A stretch of DNA of 55,000 bases from Chrysomallon squamiferum (Eukaryota > Mollusca > Gastropoda > Neomphalida > Peltospiridae). Positions 41,747 to 55,000 of this stretch are shown here, in pieces (positions within the stretch are counted from its first letter, which is position 1; each line of letters starts with the position of its first letter). The notes under the pieces are model-generated. The model searched no databases and was not told the origin of the DNA. It was given only the letters and a program-made list of their open reading frames with translations. The position numbers were made by a program, and so were the translations under genes. The DNA is taken from the NCBI GenBank assembly GCA_012295275.1, contig CM022669.1:13697672-13752671 (forward strand), given 5' to 3'.

Positions 41747-41921
41747 CATATTCAGGAAGCCGATCAAAAATCTGCCAGCACTGAACATGTCTGAGGTCAC
41801 GGACCACGTGAGGAGGAGTGCCAGAATGCCCTGGCAGCAGAAGAAGATGAGCATCACCCATCGCCATGTACAGAGTGGGGGCCAGGTCTGCGATATAGCC
41901 TTTCCCACACACCAGATCCCA
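41747..41921 (-). pseudogene. SLC22-type transporter exon with internal deletion
   Basis: Begins after an acceptor (TTTTCACAG) with WDLVCGKGYIADLAPTLYMA, the conserved start of the second-helix region of SLC22 carriers. It then jumps out of frame to WVMLIFFCCQGILALLLTW and ends GFLNM at a good GTAAGT donor. The stretch that should contain the rest of helix 2 and the DRFGRR motif is gone, and the two halves are in different frames. This is a clear relic. The two halves may be two ancestral exons fused by a deletion through the intron. Confidence 0.7.
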
Positions 41922-41929
41922 CTGTGAAA

Positions 41930-42470
<541 letters not shown>

Positions 42471-42714
42471 CTCTTTAACATCAAAATCCAAATCCAAATA
42501 ATCTTTCTTTCTAAGATTGTTTTTAGAAAACTAATTTGAAAGTTATTAGAAAATATAATCCCGTTTTGAAATAATTCTTGTCTTCTACATATTTATGAAC
42601 ATTTATTTAATGGATTGCCGTTTTACGAAAAAATTTTTAGTTAATATATATTTGTAAAAGAAATTATATTTATTACAACACCACAACAAACCGCACAAAA
42701 GAAATTATATATAT

Positions 42715-42841
<127 letters not shown>

Positions 42842-42914
42842 AAGCTATTATTTATTCGCTTTTTTATCATTACTTTAAATTTTCATTTTTCAATTTTATG
42901 TTCTATCTTTTCAG

Positions 42915-43067
42915 ACGTGGACGATGTGAAAGCTGTTATTGCAGTGGACATCATGGCTTTGCTGGCGGGAGTGGCCTGCCTCGTTTTGACAATTTGTTTC
43001 CTGTTCCTGGAATCTTTGGCCACCGAGACCGTCAAGAATGTTTGCCTGGTTCTCGCTTTTGTTGCAG
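42915..43067 (+). pseudogene. Orphan exon 2 of claudin-like gene, copy U5
   Basis: A 153-bp exon with an intact TTTCAG acceptor, GTACAG donor and open frame (helix 2 and start of helix 3: VIAVDIMALLAGVACLVLT). It is very close to exon 2 of U3. No exon 1 lies upstream because the block starts within intron 1, and exon 3 is deleted. A protein from it alone is not expected. Confidence 0.8.
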
Positions 43068-43199
43068 GTACAGAACAGTGTAATAAAGTTTGTTAGCAGT
43101 AAGCTTTCAGACCCTAGATCTACATATCAAGTGGCGTACTGGAGATAAATTACATTATCTGTTAAAAAAAAAAAAATATATATATATATATATAACATT

Positions 43200-44126
43200 G
43201 TGTCAGCGTCACTGAGATAAAACATAAATAAAATAAAATAAATAAATGAAATAAAATGGCAGTTCGAAATATGTCTGTGAATGAACTGAAAATTAATTAA
43301 TTGTTGAACAAGAAAAAATACTGTAATTTTGGTATTGGGCGCTTTTGCGTATTACAACTAACGATCATTTACTATGTATTTACTTTTAATATTATAACAA
43401 TAAAGTTTTAAATTGATTTCAATTGTTTTTCATATGCTAAGAGTCAAAAATACATACGAATGTATGTATAGGTATATATATACTATTATGTGTGTGTTTG
43501 TATATTTATTTGACATAAAGATTATAAATATAAATAAATAAATAAATAAATAAGAAACTAAACAAAGAAAGACGACAGGTCATCGTATATGTTTAACACT
43601 CTCACTTCTAGAAAATTCATTATTACTTTCATTATAGCAGCAACGTATTTTTATGATACATGTTAACATGAGCAGGAAAGCACATACCACAGACTTTAAT
43701 AAACAATGGGCGCTGGCTGAACTTGCCAGTAAGTGTGTCAAAAACGAGTACAAGTGTCCAGTAAACTAAGTCTTTGGAAATAACATTTTTTAGCAAAAAC
43801 AAAAATATTAAAAAGCAGATTTAGTTGCTATATGTAGGTTTTTACTTGCCAAAAATAACAGATTTGTAATATCTAAGGGGACTTAACTCTTGCGGGATTA
43901 ATATGTAACGCATTAGGTTACCATTCGGTGATATGCATGTATTTTTGGTATTATTTTTATTGTTGTTGCTGCTGTTGCTGTTGTTGTTGTTGTTGTTATT
44001 ATTGGCGTCTCTCTTCTTGGATGGTGGTGTGGGATGATGTTATTAGAGGCCATTACTTCTACTACCACTACTACTGAAATTATTATTATTATTATATTTT
44101 TATATTATATATTATATATTATTATA

Positions 44127-44174
<48 letters not shown>

Positions 44175-44865
44175 ATTATGATTATTATTATTACTTGACA
44201 ACATCGTTATTGATCCCTCACATATTTATCTGCGTAACTCTAAAAAAAAATACGAAGAAAAATATAATAAATAAATAAATAGTTACATAAATAAATAAAT
44301 AAAATAAATATATATATATAGATATAGGTAAATAAATAAAGAAAGAACATTTTTTTTAAAGTCGACCGATACTGAACTTATTCGTTAGATATATGATTAT
44401 CATGAATGGATCAAATATTTTTTTTCTATAGATAATATTTTCTTCATTCTTTAGATATTAAATATTACTATCATTAAAATTAGCAGATTCAGAAAACAAT
44501 TGGTCTTTTTGTTGTTTTAATTCTTAATGTTTTTCTCTTGATTTAAAGTTAACTGCCAATACTGGCAGTGAACAGTTTTATCTCTTCACTTGAACTACGG
44601 CTATACTGCTGTATGATTATCTGTAATACAGTAACGATTTTATCAGTGCGTCTTCAAGTGGGATCAGCCAGTGGTAAATAGATTACATAATTACTGAATG
44701 CAAAACAAAATAAGTCTCGAAGTATTTAAAAAGAATAATTAAAAATTAAGTACATTTAAGTCAGTTATGTAAAATGAACTACTGATTTAGGTTTTTCTTT
44801 GTTTGCTTCTATTATTATTATTGTTATTTGTTTTTTACTGATTTTTTTGATATCTTCTTCTTCTT

Positions 44866-44897
<32 letters not shown>

Positions 44898-45370
44898 GTG
44901 AGACTGTAAAACTGTTAGGTGAAGATTTTAATTTACGAATACATAGTCCTGTTGTTTTCCTAAGCTGGAGATAGCTGTTTTAACACGTTCTGAGGTACCT
45001 CGGTACGTTTCCAACCAGCTTTCTTGTTTCAGTTTACTGTTAATTGTTTTACATTATTTTCATTATGTAATGACGACTTTTATAAAAAAAAAATAATAAT
45101 AATAATAATAATAATAAAAAATTATCATATATAATAAATGTTTTATAATTGCTTAAATATTAAAATTTAATGCACATTATGTGTTTATAATGGAATTATT
45201 TCAATTGATTTTTATTACTGGCCCTGTTATCGAAATGCAAGTGCGAATATACGCACGTAGAAACTGAAAATAAAGGTTTTTCTGAAGATCTGCTTTTATA
45301 TATTTGCCTGTGTTATCTGACGAACACATTTTTCCTTCGGAATTAAAACTTTTACAAATAATGAATTTAA
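43200..45370 (+). other. 3' flank of U5; R1, R2 and triplet repeats; no gene seen
   Basis: Matches 32.2-34.35 kb. R1 about 43,665-43,780, R2 about 43,860-43,940, TTA tracts about 44,080-44,180, CTT tract 44,853-44,895. No frame is kept among the copies. Confidence 0.65.
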
Positions 45371-45373
45371 AAC

Positions 45374-46820
<1,447 letters not shown>

Positions 46821-46824
46821 TGAG

Positions 46825-48024
<1,200 letters not shown>

Positions 48025-48049
48025 TGTGCTCTGGGAATTGCTGTAGTAT

Positions 48050-49444
48050 TACTTCTGAAACAAAAGAATATGACGATTTAACATGTTTCTTAGTTTGAAG
48101 TTTTTTTGGTGACACACAAACTGTATATTCGTGTTTTGTTTTCTTCAAATATTCAAATCTGAATTTACTAATTTCTTTCTGGATCGGATATTTTTCAGTT
48201 ATTAATTAAAACCTATACAAATAAATGAATAAATAAATAGAAACATTTACGTTCGTGATAATGACTTCTAAAATTAATTGCATATTTATTTATATATAGT
48301 TATTGTCATAAATCATGCCGTATACTTTCTCGTTATGATCCTATCATTTTCTAAGAGAAGTAATATATCAGTGCTCCGCTTTAGTAAATAACTAAAACCA
48401 AACAAATCATCATTATTTCTAGGAGACTAAGTAAATGTTATTAATAGTACAACACCATCTGGAAAACTTAAGAAAACTGTTCTTACATTCATAATTCGAT
48501 TTTCAGACGTATCGTTCTAAAATTACCAGTGTTTGTCAGTGGCCAGTCCTCTTTTACCGTCTGTCTCTAACGTGAGAAGATTCTTGATATTTTCTCTGCT
48601 GTCTCTAAGGCTCTAACGTGACTGCAAAAGAAATGTTCACTTCGTTAGGTTTTAATCTTTACCGTTGACTAAGATTACAAAACTATGTTCTGTATTACAA
48701 AAACTCTTTATGAATTTAGACCTCTTTTATTTATTTAACTTTTTTTTTTTTTTTTTTTTTTTTCAAATCAGTGATTAACAAAATTCCACGGAGTGGTTTT
48801 TGAATAAACCAGCGAATAGTCCCAAGAAAAACACCAAGACTGGTTGAATATAAACATCCCCCACAAAAATAAAAGCCCAAAAAAAAAAAAAAAAAAAAAA
48901 ATTGGTTCAGAACAACGCACATGTTACGACAAGGTTTGTCCCTCTGGCAAGATTAAATAACCTGGATGTCAATCAGCGTTTTTATCTTTTACCTCATGCT
49001 GCGTTTTTAGTTTTGTTTTGTCTTCCAGATATCCAAGGATCGTTTGTATCTTTTTTTTTTTTTTTTTTTTTTTTCTTTTGCTTCTCCCTCTTTCCAGCGC
49101 TAATGACGCACATTAATGCCCTTTTTTACGATCTTGAATATCAAATTGGATTTGTTCGAATAATGTATATTAACCCAGATTTAATTTATTTCCTCCATTT
49201 ATCAACCAGTCACCAGTATATAATTAAGGGCTTCGAATGGAGTTGTCAGTTTATTTAACAATAAAGTTATCAACTCTTATTAAAAGTATTAGACATATTC
49301 TATAACAAAAAATTGACTCATTCTCTAGTAATATGTTCACACATGCACAGTGGCGTATGTACGCAAACTGGAAAGAACTGAAATTGCGCCAGGTCCTAAA
49401 TTAGCCGGATTTATTCTTTCAGCCCGTAATAATAACAGTGGATC

Positions 49445-49488
<44 letters not shown>

Positions 49489-50440
49489 CGTAACTACATT
49501 GAGGCAAGTTAGGCAAATGCCTCATACCTAAACTGATGATTTTTTATTTTTTATATATATATTTTTTAAATAGAAATATTGTATTTAAAGAAATATAAAA
49601 TATAAATCTCCATTCCGATAGAAATGATATGGACTGAATGAATTCGTTTATGTCTACAGTTGCCGTTTGAAGTCTACCTTAGGCGGCCTTCAGACCCCTA
49701 AAAAAATTGTTTTGCCCCGTTCCGCTCGGCGATTAATATTTTTATCTCATTTCTAAAAGAGTCTAGTTACGGCCATGACAATAATAGATAACGTCGTCTG
49801 CACTGCTTAGGACTCCGTAAAGCCTGTGTCAGTCCAGCAAAGCTTTTGTTCAAGGGAGCATACTGTGAATACAAAAACGAGCAACATTTCCTCTTTCCAG
49901 TGCATTTTTTTTTTTTTTTGAGCATCATGCTGTTTCATGCACTTACATAGCGTGGCATGCCATCCTATTCGTCGAAAAACCCACATGATTTAGTATCTAC
50001 CCTCCCTGATTGAAAAAAAAAAAAAAAAAAAAAAAAACCCACACATTAATATTAGTGTGATCACTGTGTTGCAGGTTTTAATCAGTGCAAGTTTTAACAT
50101 TAGTTTGTTTTTGGCCTACATTTCAGTATCTTCTGGTGAATAATTGCATATGTTTTCATAAAACCTTTATGTCAGAAAAAAAAAAAAAAAAAAAAAAAAT
50201 CAAGAAGGAAACGAATACAAATTTGGACCTGTTGAAAGTTATCAGATGTAACATGAAACATTTGTTTGCAGGTAGTGGATAATCCTCATGAAATTGATAA
50301 TTCATAACTTGACCCCTACCTCAGGCAACCTACCCTACCATGTTTGTGGTTTGAAGTATGTCATGTTTTCTTTTGTTTCAGAGAGAGATTTATTTTTTCA
50401 AAAAAGATCTGTAACATGAAAAAATTCTCGGAGTCAGAAT
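48050..50440. other. 5' flank of U6; no gene seen
   Basis: Copy of the U4 flank with poly-T/poly-A runs (48,741-48,763; 48,880-48,901; 49,052-49,074; 50,014-50,036; 50,177-50,199) and an AAT tract (49,447-49,488). The open frame at 48,902-49,258 is discussed under rejected items. Confidence 0.6.
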
Positions 50441-50443
50441 CAA

Positions 50444-50770
50444 ATAATAATAATAATAATAATAATAAACATGTATTTAAAAATACAACACTGAATTTAC
50501 TGCATATTAATGAACAACAGTTAAGTCCCCTTACAAGTTGTAAAGCAGGTACATTTTGCAAGTAAAAAAGCTTTAATAAATTTATAGACTGAAACAATAT
50601 AGCTTTTTTTAAACACATTTATTATTATGCTTATAAATGTATTTCTAAAGATCATTTACTGGACACTTGTCATCTTCTTTGACACACTTACTGGCAAGTT
50701 CAGCCAGTACCCCTTGTTTATTAAAGTCTATGGTATGTGCTTTCCTGCTCATGTGTAAAATGCATACAAA
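50444..50770 (+). mobile_element. AAT tract, R2 (-) and SINE-like R1 fragments
   Basis: After the AAT tract, R2 lies in reverse (AGTTAAGTCCCCTTA), then R1 in plus orientation with CATTTACTGGACACTTGTCA, CTTACTGGCAAGTTCAGCCA and TATTAAAGTCTATGGTATGT. The same R2-R1 order stands at 23,790-24,000, where the 27-bp array has expanded. Confidence 0.55.
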
Positions 50771-51011
50771 AATATATTTTACTGCCAAAATGAAAATAAT
50801 TATAAATTTTCTAGTCAGGGAAACATACGATGAAGACCTTTGATAAACAACTAACGAAGCATTAGTTGGAATGGGTGAAAGATGATTGGAAGGACTAAGG
50901 ATTTACTGATTCTGCAACCAAACATGCTTCAGTAACATGTGGCTGTAATTATTCTCTCTTTATCGTCACAAACTTCAGGCTGATTTTAGTCTGTGTTTTA
51001 GAACTGGATGA
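50771..51011. other. 3' flank of Crypton-derived gene
   Basis: Unique-looking sequence after the stop codon at 51,012 (minus). It would hold the 3' UTR. No AATAAA signal could be chosen with confidence in this AT-rich sequence. Confidence 0.4.
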
Positions 51012-52359
51012 TTACAACCCGTTCATGTGATGCAACCGCCGTCTTTCGAGACAAACCCTTTCTTGTTCTATTTGCAGCAGCTCTTTCTCAGTTTCCAGCC
51101 TTTCCTTAGCCACCCTCAGTCTCTCCTGCTCCACTGTCAGCCTCTCTGACTCTAACTTAGCGATGTCGTTACTGATCGAAGATGCAAGAAGAGAATACGT
51201 GTAGGGTTGCTTCGGTAACTGACTGGAAGAAAATGTCATGGGCTGTTGTCTGGTATCAGAATCAGTTCGACTGTGATGACCACAAGATGAATTTAACGAC
51301 TCTCTGTTAAATCCTGAGTTAGCAGTCCTAGTGACAACAGTAAAACCTGGGTTTCCATTCTCGTCATCCACACCGCTCTCTATTTTCACTTCAACTGGAA
51401 AATGATGATCCGTGTTCGCCTGCTCAGAATTCGGGGCATCCTGACTGCAAGAACATTCGTGTTCCAACTGCCTGGATGTCACTGGGATGATGACAGTTGC
51501 ATGTCCAGTTTCTAAGTCTCCTCTCTGTTGCAAGATTCTTGATACTTTCTCTGCTGTTGAAGTTTCAGGTTCGTATGTATCAACTCCATTGTGCCTCTTC
51601 TGTCCAGAATTCATGTGCTTTGTATCACTTTCAAAATTCTGTTCAGCAAATTTGAGTGACCTGAACTGTTAAAATGAAAAAAAAAAAATAATAATTGTTA
51701 GATCTTATATATTCTTTGCCTTTTAACATAGGAACACAGAAGCTATAATTATAAAAATAATAACAACAACAAAATAAATATTTAAATAATAGTAATAATA
51801 CTAACAACAATAATAATACTAATAATAACAATAGTAAAATAAATAATAATATCAATAACAATAACAACAAAATAAAATAAATAATAATAAAATAAATAAT
51901 CATAATAATCATAATAATAATAATCTTAATAACAGTGTATTTAAAAACATGGAAGCAATACAAAAAATAATTTTGCTATTTACATCAATTACTGATTTTT
52001 TCAAAAGAAACCTTAATGAATTGATAAAAAAGATTTATTTGTGGTGTGAAAAGTTAACATAAACTCCATGTTATTTGTTAAAGTAATGAGAAACTGCAAC
52101 AAGTTTAGTTTTTGATGTCTCGAAAGATATCCCAGTTACTAAATATGACACAATTTACCTTGTTACAATAAAAAAAAAAATAATAAAAAAGATGAGCTGA
52201 CTGCAACAGTAACTTTCAACAAGTTTAAATGTAATAGTTTACTTAATAAAACTGTATTAATATATCTGGTAACAATTTGATTGTAGTATGTGCACACAGA
52301 CACAGACATACACACAAATACATTTACTAATATTTATTTTTTCACTCTGTCACTCACTA

Positions 52360-52447
<88 letters not shown>

Positions 52448-53505
52448 ACTGTAATTCTTTCTACCCATTTATTAAATGGGTAAAAATATTTTACCACCAT
52501 CAAAGGATCCTTCTTTTTTCTGGCACTGTATGTGATCTTTTTGGATGTAATCCCAGCTTCCTCGCACATTGTCTTAACCAAGGAGCCTATTGTGTTTTTT
52601 CCAAGTCCGTTACTCAGGTAACAACTTTCAGCAAGTCTGAACACACGGAAATACTCAGGTAAAATGGAGAATCAGGAGAATTCATGTCTTTTGGTCGCCT
52701 GGATACAAATACTCGATACATGTAAACAGGGCATCTGTCATTGCCTAAAAATTTACAGTGAAAAAATGTTGTATGTCATAATTAAAATTACAAATAATAA
52801 TATAAAATAAAAAAAAATAAAAAAAAAATAATAAATTGACTAATAACAAAAGTAAATCTCTCTGTTGTATATATATATATATATATATTTTTTTTTTATA
52901 TATATCTACACACATACACACACTAACATGTATATGAAACAGATAAAAGGAAATATAGTTTTCTGATTTTTTCTTCTCCCTTTTATCTTAATTTGCATAA
53001 ATTTTTACATTCAATCAACATTTTATACTTTCCAAACAAACTGTAATAAAATATTAATAACAATTTATTTATTTATGCATTTCTTTTTTCTTTTCTTTTC
53101 AATTTTTCTTTCTTTTATCTTTTTGGGGAGGTTTTTTTGTTTTGTTTTTAAAATTTTTGAAGATAAATTATAATTTATCTGTTCTTTGTACAATCAAAAA
53201 ACAAAAATTATGTTTCCTTCTTTGCTTTGAAAAAATATGTGTTAGAAAGGAGTTAAAATTGACCCTCAGAATTAGTTCAGTCTCTTTGCTAGTTTAATTA
53301 ACTTAAGATAAAACATGAACATTTATTAATAGGTATCAGTTAATATAATTTAGTAAACAAATGTGTTTTTTAAATATCTTGGAAATTTTATGAAAGTCTA
53401 TAAACCATCAGTGATGGAGTTTTATGTCATAAGCTTGACTTAGCTGCAGACTGATTATAAATTACAAATGATTTGAAACAATTTTAAATTATTATTTTAA
53501 AAAAT

Positions 53506-53584
<79 letters not shown>

Positions 53585-54086
53585 TAGCACATATCTGTAG
53601 GCACACATACACACACACACAATCTATAAATGTGTATTTTAAATTCAAAACATCTCATCTTAACTTTCCTTTTATGAAAAGTAATAAGACATGTTAAAAA
53701 CACAGTGGTGTTTACCTGGCTGTGATTTAATCACTGGTCGCAGTATCATATCCCTGCAGTCTGTCAGTGCTATTTTATTTCTAGCCATCTTTCCAACATA
53801 TTCAAGATATTCAGCACCATCGTCTGTCGTTTTTAACTCTATCTCTCCCCATTTCAGTCTCACATGCTCTTTTCTTGACTCCAAGCCAAAGTAAATGGCA
53901 TTGTTGAGGAAGACTGTGTTTTGTAATGCTCTTACATTGCCTAGTTATTTTTTTTTTTTTTTTTTTTTTTTTTAAATAAAATAAATAATAAAATATATAA
54001 ATAAATAAAATAATATTTGTTATTTATACTGGTGGTTTATTCTCTGTGTGAAGGTGTATGTGTGCTTCTGTGTCTGTCTGTCTGTC

Positions 54087-54123
<37 letters not shown>

Positions 54124-54322
54124 CAGATTGAAGGTTTGAGTGTTTTTAATGTGAGGGGGCCTGGGGTTGTATTTAAGTGTGGCTGGTATGGGGGAGGTAT
54201 GAATGAGTATTTGTGAGTGGATGTAGGGAATGTTTGTGAGTGTTTGTAGGCAGTTTGTGACTGTTAACTACTTTGATGTATAATAATTACTTAATTAAAG
54301 CCAAACAAAATTAATATTTGAA

Positions 54323-54360
<38 letters not shown>

Positions 54361-54999
54361 CAATTTTATTAATGTTTTTATGTTGTATGTAATTTATATT
54401 TTATCAGAAAAGAAAAGAAAAGAAAAAATTCAGAGAGAGAGAAAGAGAGAGAGATTATTTTTTTTCGGTTTCTTTCTTTTTTTCTTTCTTTATTTCTATA
54501 TTTATGTATTACCTGTTCCAAGTAGATTCTTGGCGTAAAGAAGATCTATTTCTTCTGGTGTAAACGGCTCTTCTTTATTTTGTCGTTTCTTCAATTCCTT
54601 CCTTTTTGATAGCAGCACCTCTCTGGAGTGTTTAAATTCTTCATCTAACAGCACATTTACAGCCACCAGTTTCTCGCTGAGATATCTGTTAATGCTACAC
54701 TGAAATGATTTTAATGATTCTGGCTCGTATTCTTCCCCATCCAACTTTTTGGCATTAGAGAAAAAGCTGGCCATGTGTTCGTCAAGTTCTTTTAACGGAA
54801 TACATTCCGGTGGTCTCGTTTCGTTAGACGCCTTCAACCAGTCTACGAATTTTTTGACGTCACTCACAGTTTTGCGTATTGTGTTTCGATTACGCATCGG
54901 ATGCGTACCTTCTTCGATTTCAGTATCGCCCTGATCCAACAGACTATCTTCTTCCGGTCCGATAAGTCCATTATCACTGTGTTTTCGTTTATCAGACAT
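51012..54999 (-). CDS. Crypton-derived (DUF3504/KIAA1958-QRICH1-like) protein
   Basis: Proposed exons: 54,999-54,513, 53,940-53,716, 52,744 to about 52,495, and 51,665-51,012. Exon 1 encodes an acidic start and a core-binding-like domain (FVDWLKASNE, IPLKELDEHMASFF, SINRYLSEKL) ending LLYAKNLLGTG. Exon 2 joins in phase 1 and reads NVRALQNTVFLNNAIYFGLE, then HVRLKWGEIELKT. Exon 3 joins in phase 1 with NDRCPVYMYRVF and DSPFYL. A one-base frameshift near 52,655 follows, then GLGKNTIGSLVKTMCEEAGI and TYSARKK. These are family hallmarks of tyrosine-recombinase-like proteins derived from Crypton transposons. The end of the recombinase domain, with the nucleophilic tyrosine, is missing. Exon 4 instead adds about 200 residues with a SUMO-type VKIE, a VIIPV stretch and a C-terminal coiled coil (ERLTVEQERLRVAKERLETE). 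It is probably a nuclear DNA-binding or chromatin protein without recombinase activity. The frameshift may be real decay or an assembly error. The link to exon 4 (phase 0, GTG|GTAAAA) is inferred. The start may lie beyond the window. Confidence 0.65.
51670..52494. other. Intron 3 of Crypton-derived gene, with simple repeats
   Basis: AAT/AAC-rich run (51,750-51,940), poly-A runs and a pure CT run of about 82 bp (52,365-52,446). The exon 4 acceptor is TTTTCATTTTAACAG, preceded by a T-rich tract on the minus strand. Confidence 0.6.
52365..52446. repeat. (CT)n microsatellite in intron 3
   Basis: Pure CT run, GA on the coding strand. The minus-strand frame of exon 3 runs into it past the probable donor, giving an Arg-Glu repeat that is not expected in the protein. 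Confidence 0.95.
52750..53715. other. Intron 2 of Crypton-derived gene
   Basis: About 970 bp of AT-rich sequence with a TA tract (52,866-52,890) and a CT-CA compound tract (53,508-53,585). No other gene seen. Confidence 0.55.
53506..53625. repeat. (CT)n-(CA)n compound microsatellite
   Basis: CT run of about 55 bp followed by CA runs, inside intron 2. Confidence 0.95.
53945..54512. other. Intron 1 of Crypton-derived gene, repeat-rich
   Basis: Poly-T (53,947-53,973), (GT)n (54,069-54,122), GTGAGTGTTT-type G/T-rich sequence to 54,260, (AAT)n (54,325-54,353), and a short purine-rich run (54,410-54,455). The donor is CAG|GTAATA at 54,512. Confidence 0.6.
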
Positions 55000-55000
55000 C

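Noticed and set aside
52357-52644. Exon 3 of the Crypton-type gene continuing through Arg-Glu repeats
   Set aside because: Similarity to the family ends at ARKK, and a GTAAAA donor lies at about 52,494, before the GA tract; the repeat is more likely intron.

Overview
This is eukaryotic nuclear DNA, most likely from a mollusc or another lophotrochozoan. The coding pieces are spliced (GT-AG introns in phase), the background is AT-rich, and simple repeats are very abundant: long pure GA/CT tracts, AAT, TA, CA and poly-A/T. A degenerate repeat at 24,655-24,830 looks like the dispersed SINE-type repeat I recall from mollusc genomes. The class of mollusc cannot be fixed from the sequence. No operons, CRISPR arrays, rRNA or recognisable tRNA genes were seen.

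The main feature is a cluster of six related copies (U1-U6) of one three-exon gene. It encodes a small four-helix membrane protein of the claudin/PMP22/EMP type. In order they are U1 (- strand, 9,795-10,971), U2 (+, 19,348-20,623), U3 (+, 30,663-31,691), U4 (-, 35,887-37,019), U5 (+, exon 2 only, 42,915-43,067) and U6 (-, 46,825-48,024). Only U4 (156 codons) and U6 (163 codons) read through intact. U1 has a 13-bp deletion, U2 has lost its start codon and start frame, U3 has a 2-base loss before the last helix, and U5 is one exon. The copies sit in large duplicated blocks. 13.6-23.7 kb is repeated directly at 25.0-34.5 kb. 5.4-11.7 kb is an inverted copy of 30.1-35.6 kb. The convergent pair U3/U4 (about 31.0-40.15 kb) is repeated in the same order as U5/U6 (about 42.3-50.44 kb). 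Several block edges lie inside microsatellites.

Other coding remains: at 12.08-13.15 kb, three exon-like pieces of an integrin beta stalk (cysteine-rich EGF-like part plus beta-tail domain) whose phases do not all join; at 40.19-41.92 kb, three broken exons of an SLC22-type (organic ion) transporter on the minus strand.

The right end (51,012-54,999, minus) holds a multi-exon gene related to the Crypton-derived proteins (DUF3504; KIAA1958/QRICH1/ZMYM type). It has an N-terminal core-binding-like region and a partial tyrosine-recombinase-like region. A C-terminal exon then carries a coiled coil and a SUMO-type motif in place of the catalytic end. One apparent frameshift lies in exon 3. Its first ATG is 2 bases from the window edge.

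The rest (0-5.3 kb, about 11-12 kb, 24.3-25 kb, and the spaces between copies) is simple repeats and dispersed repeats with no gene I can support.
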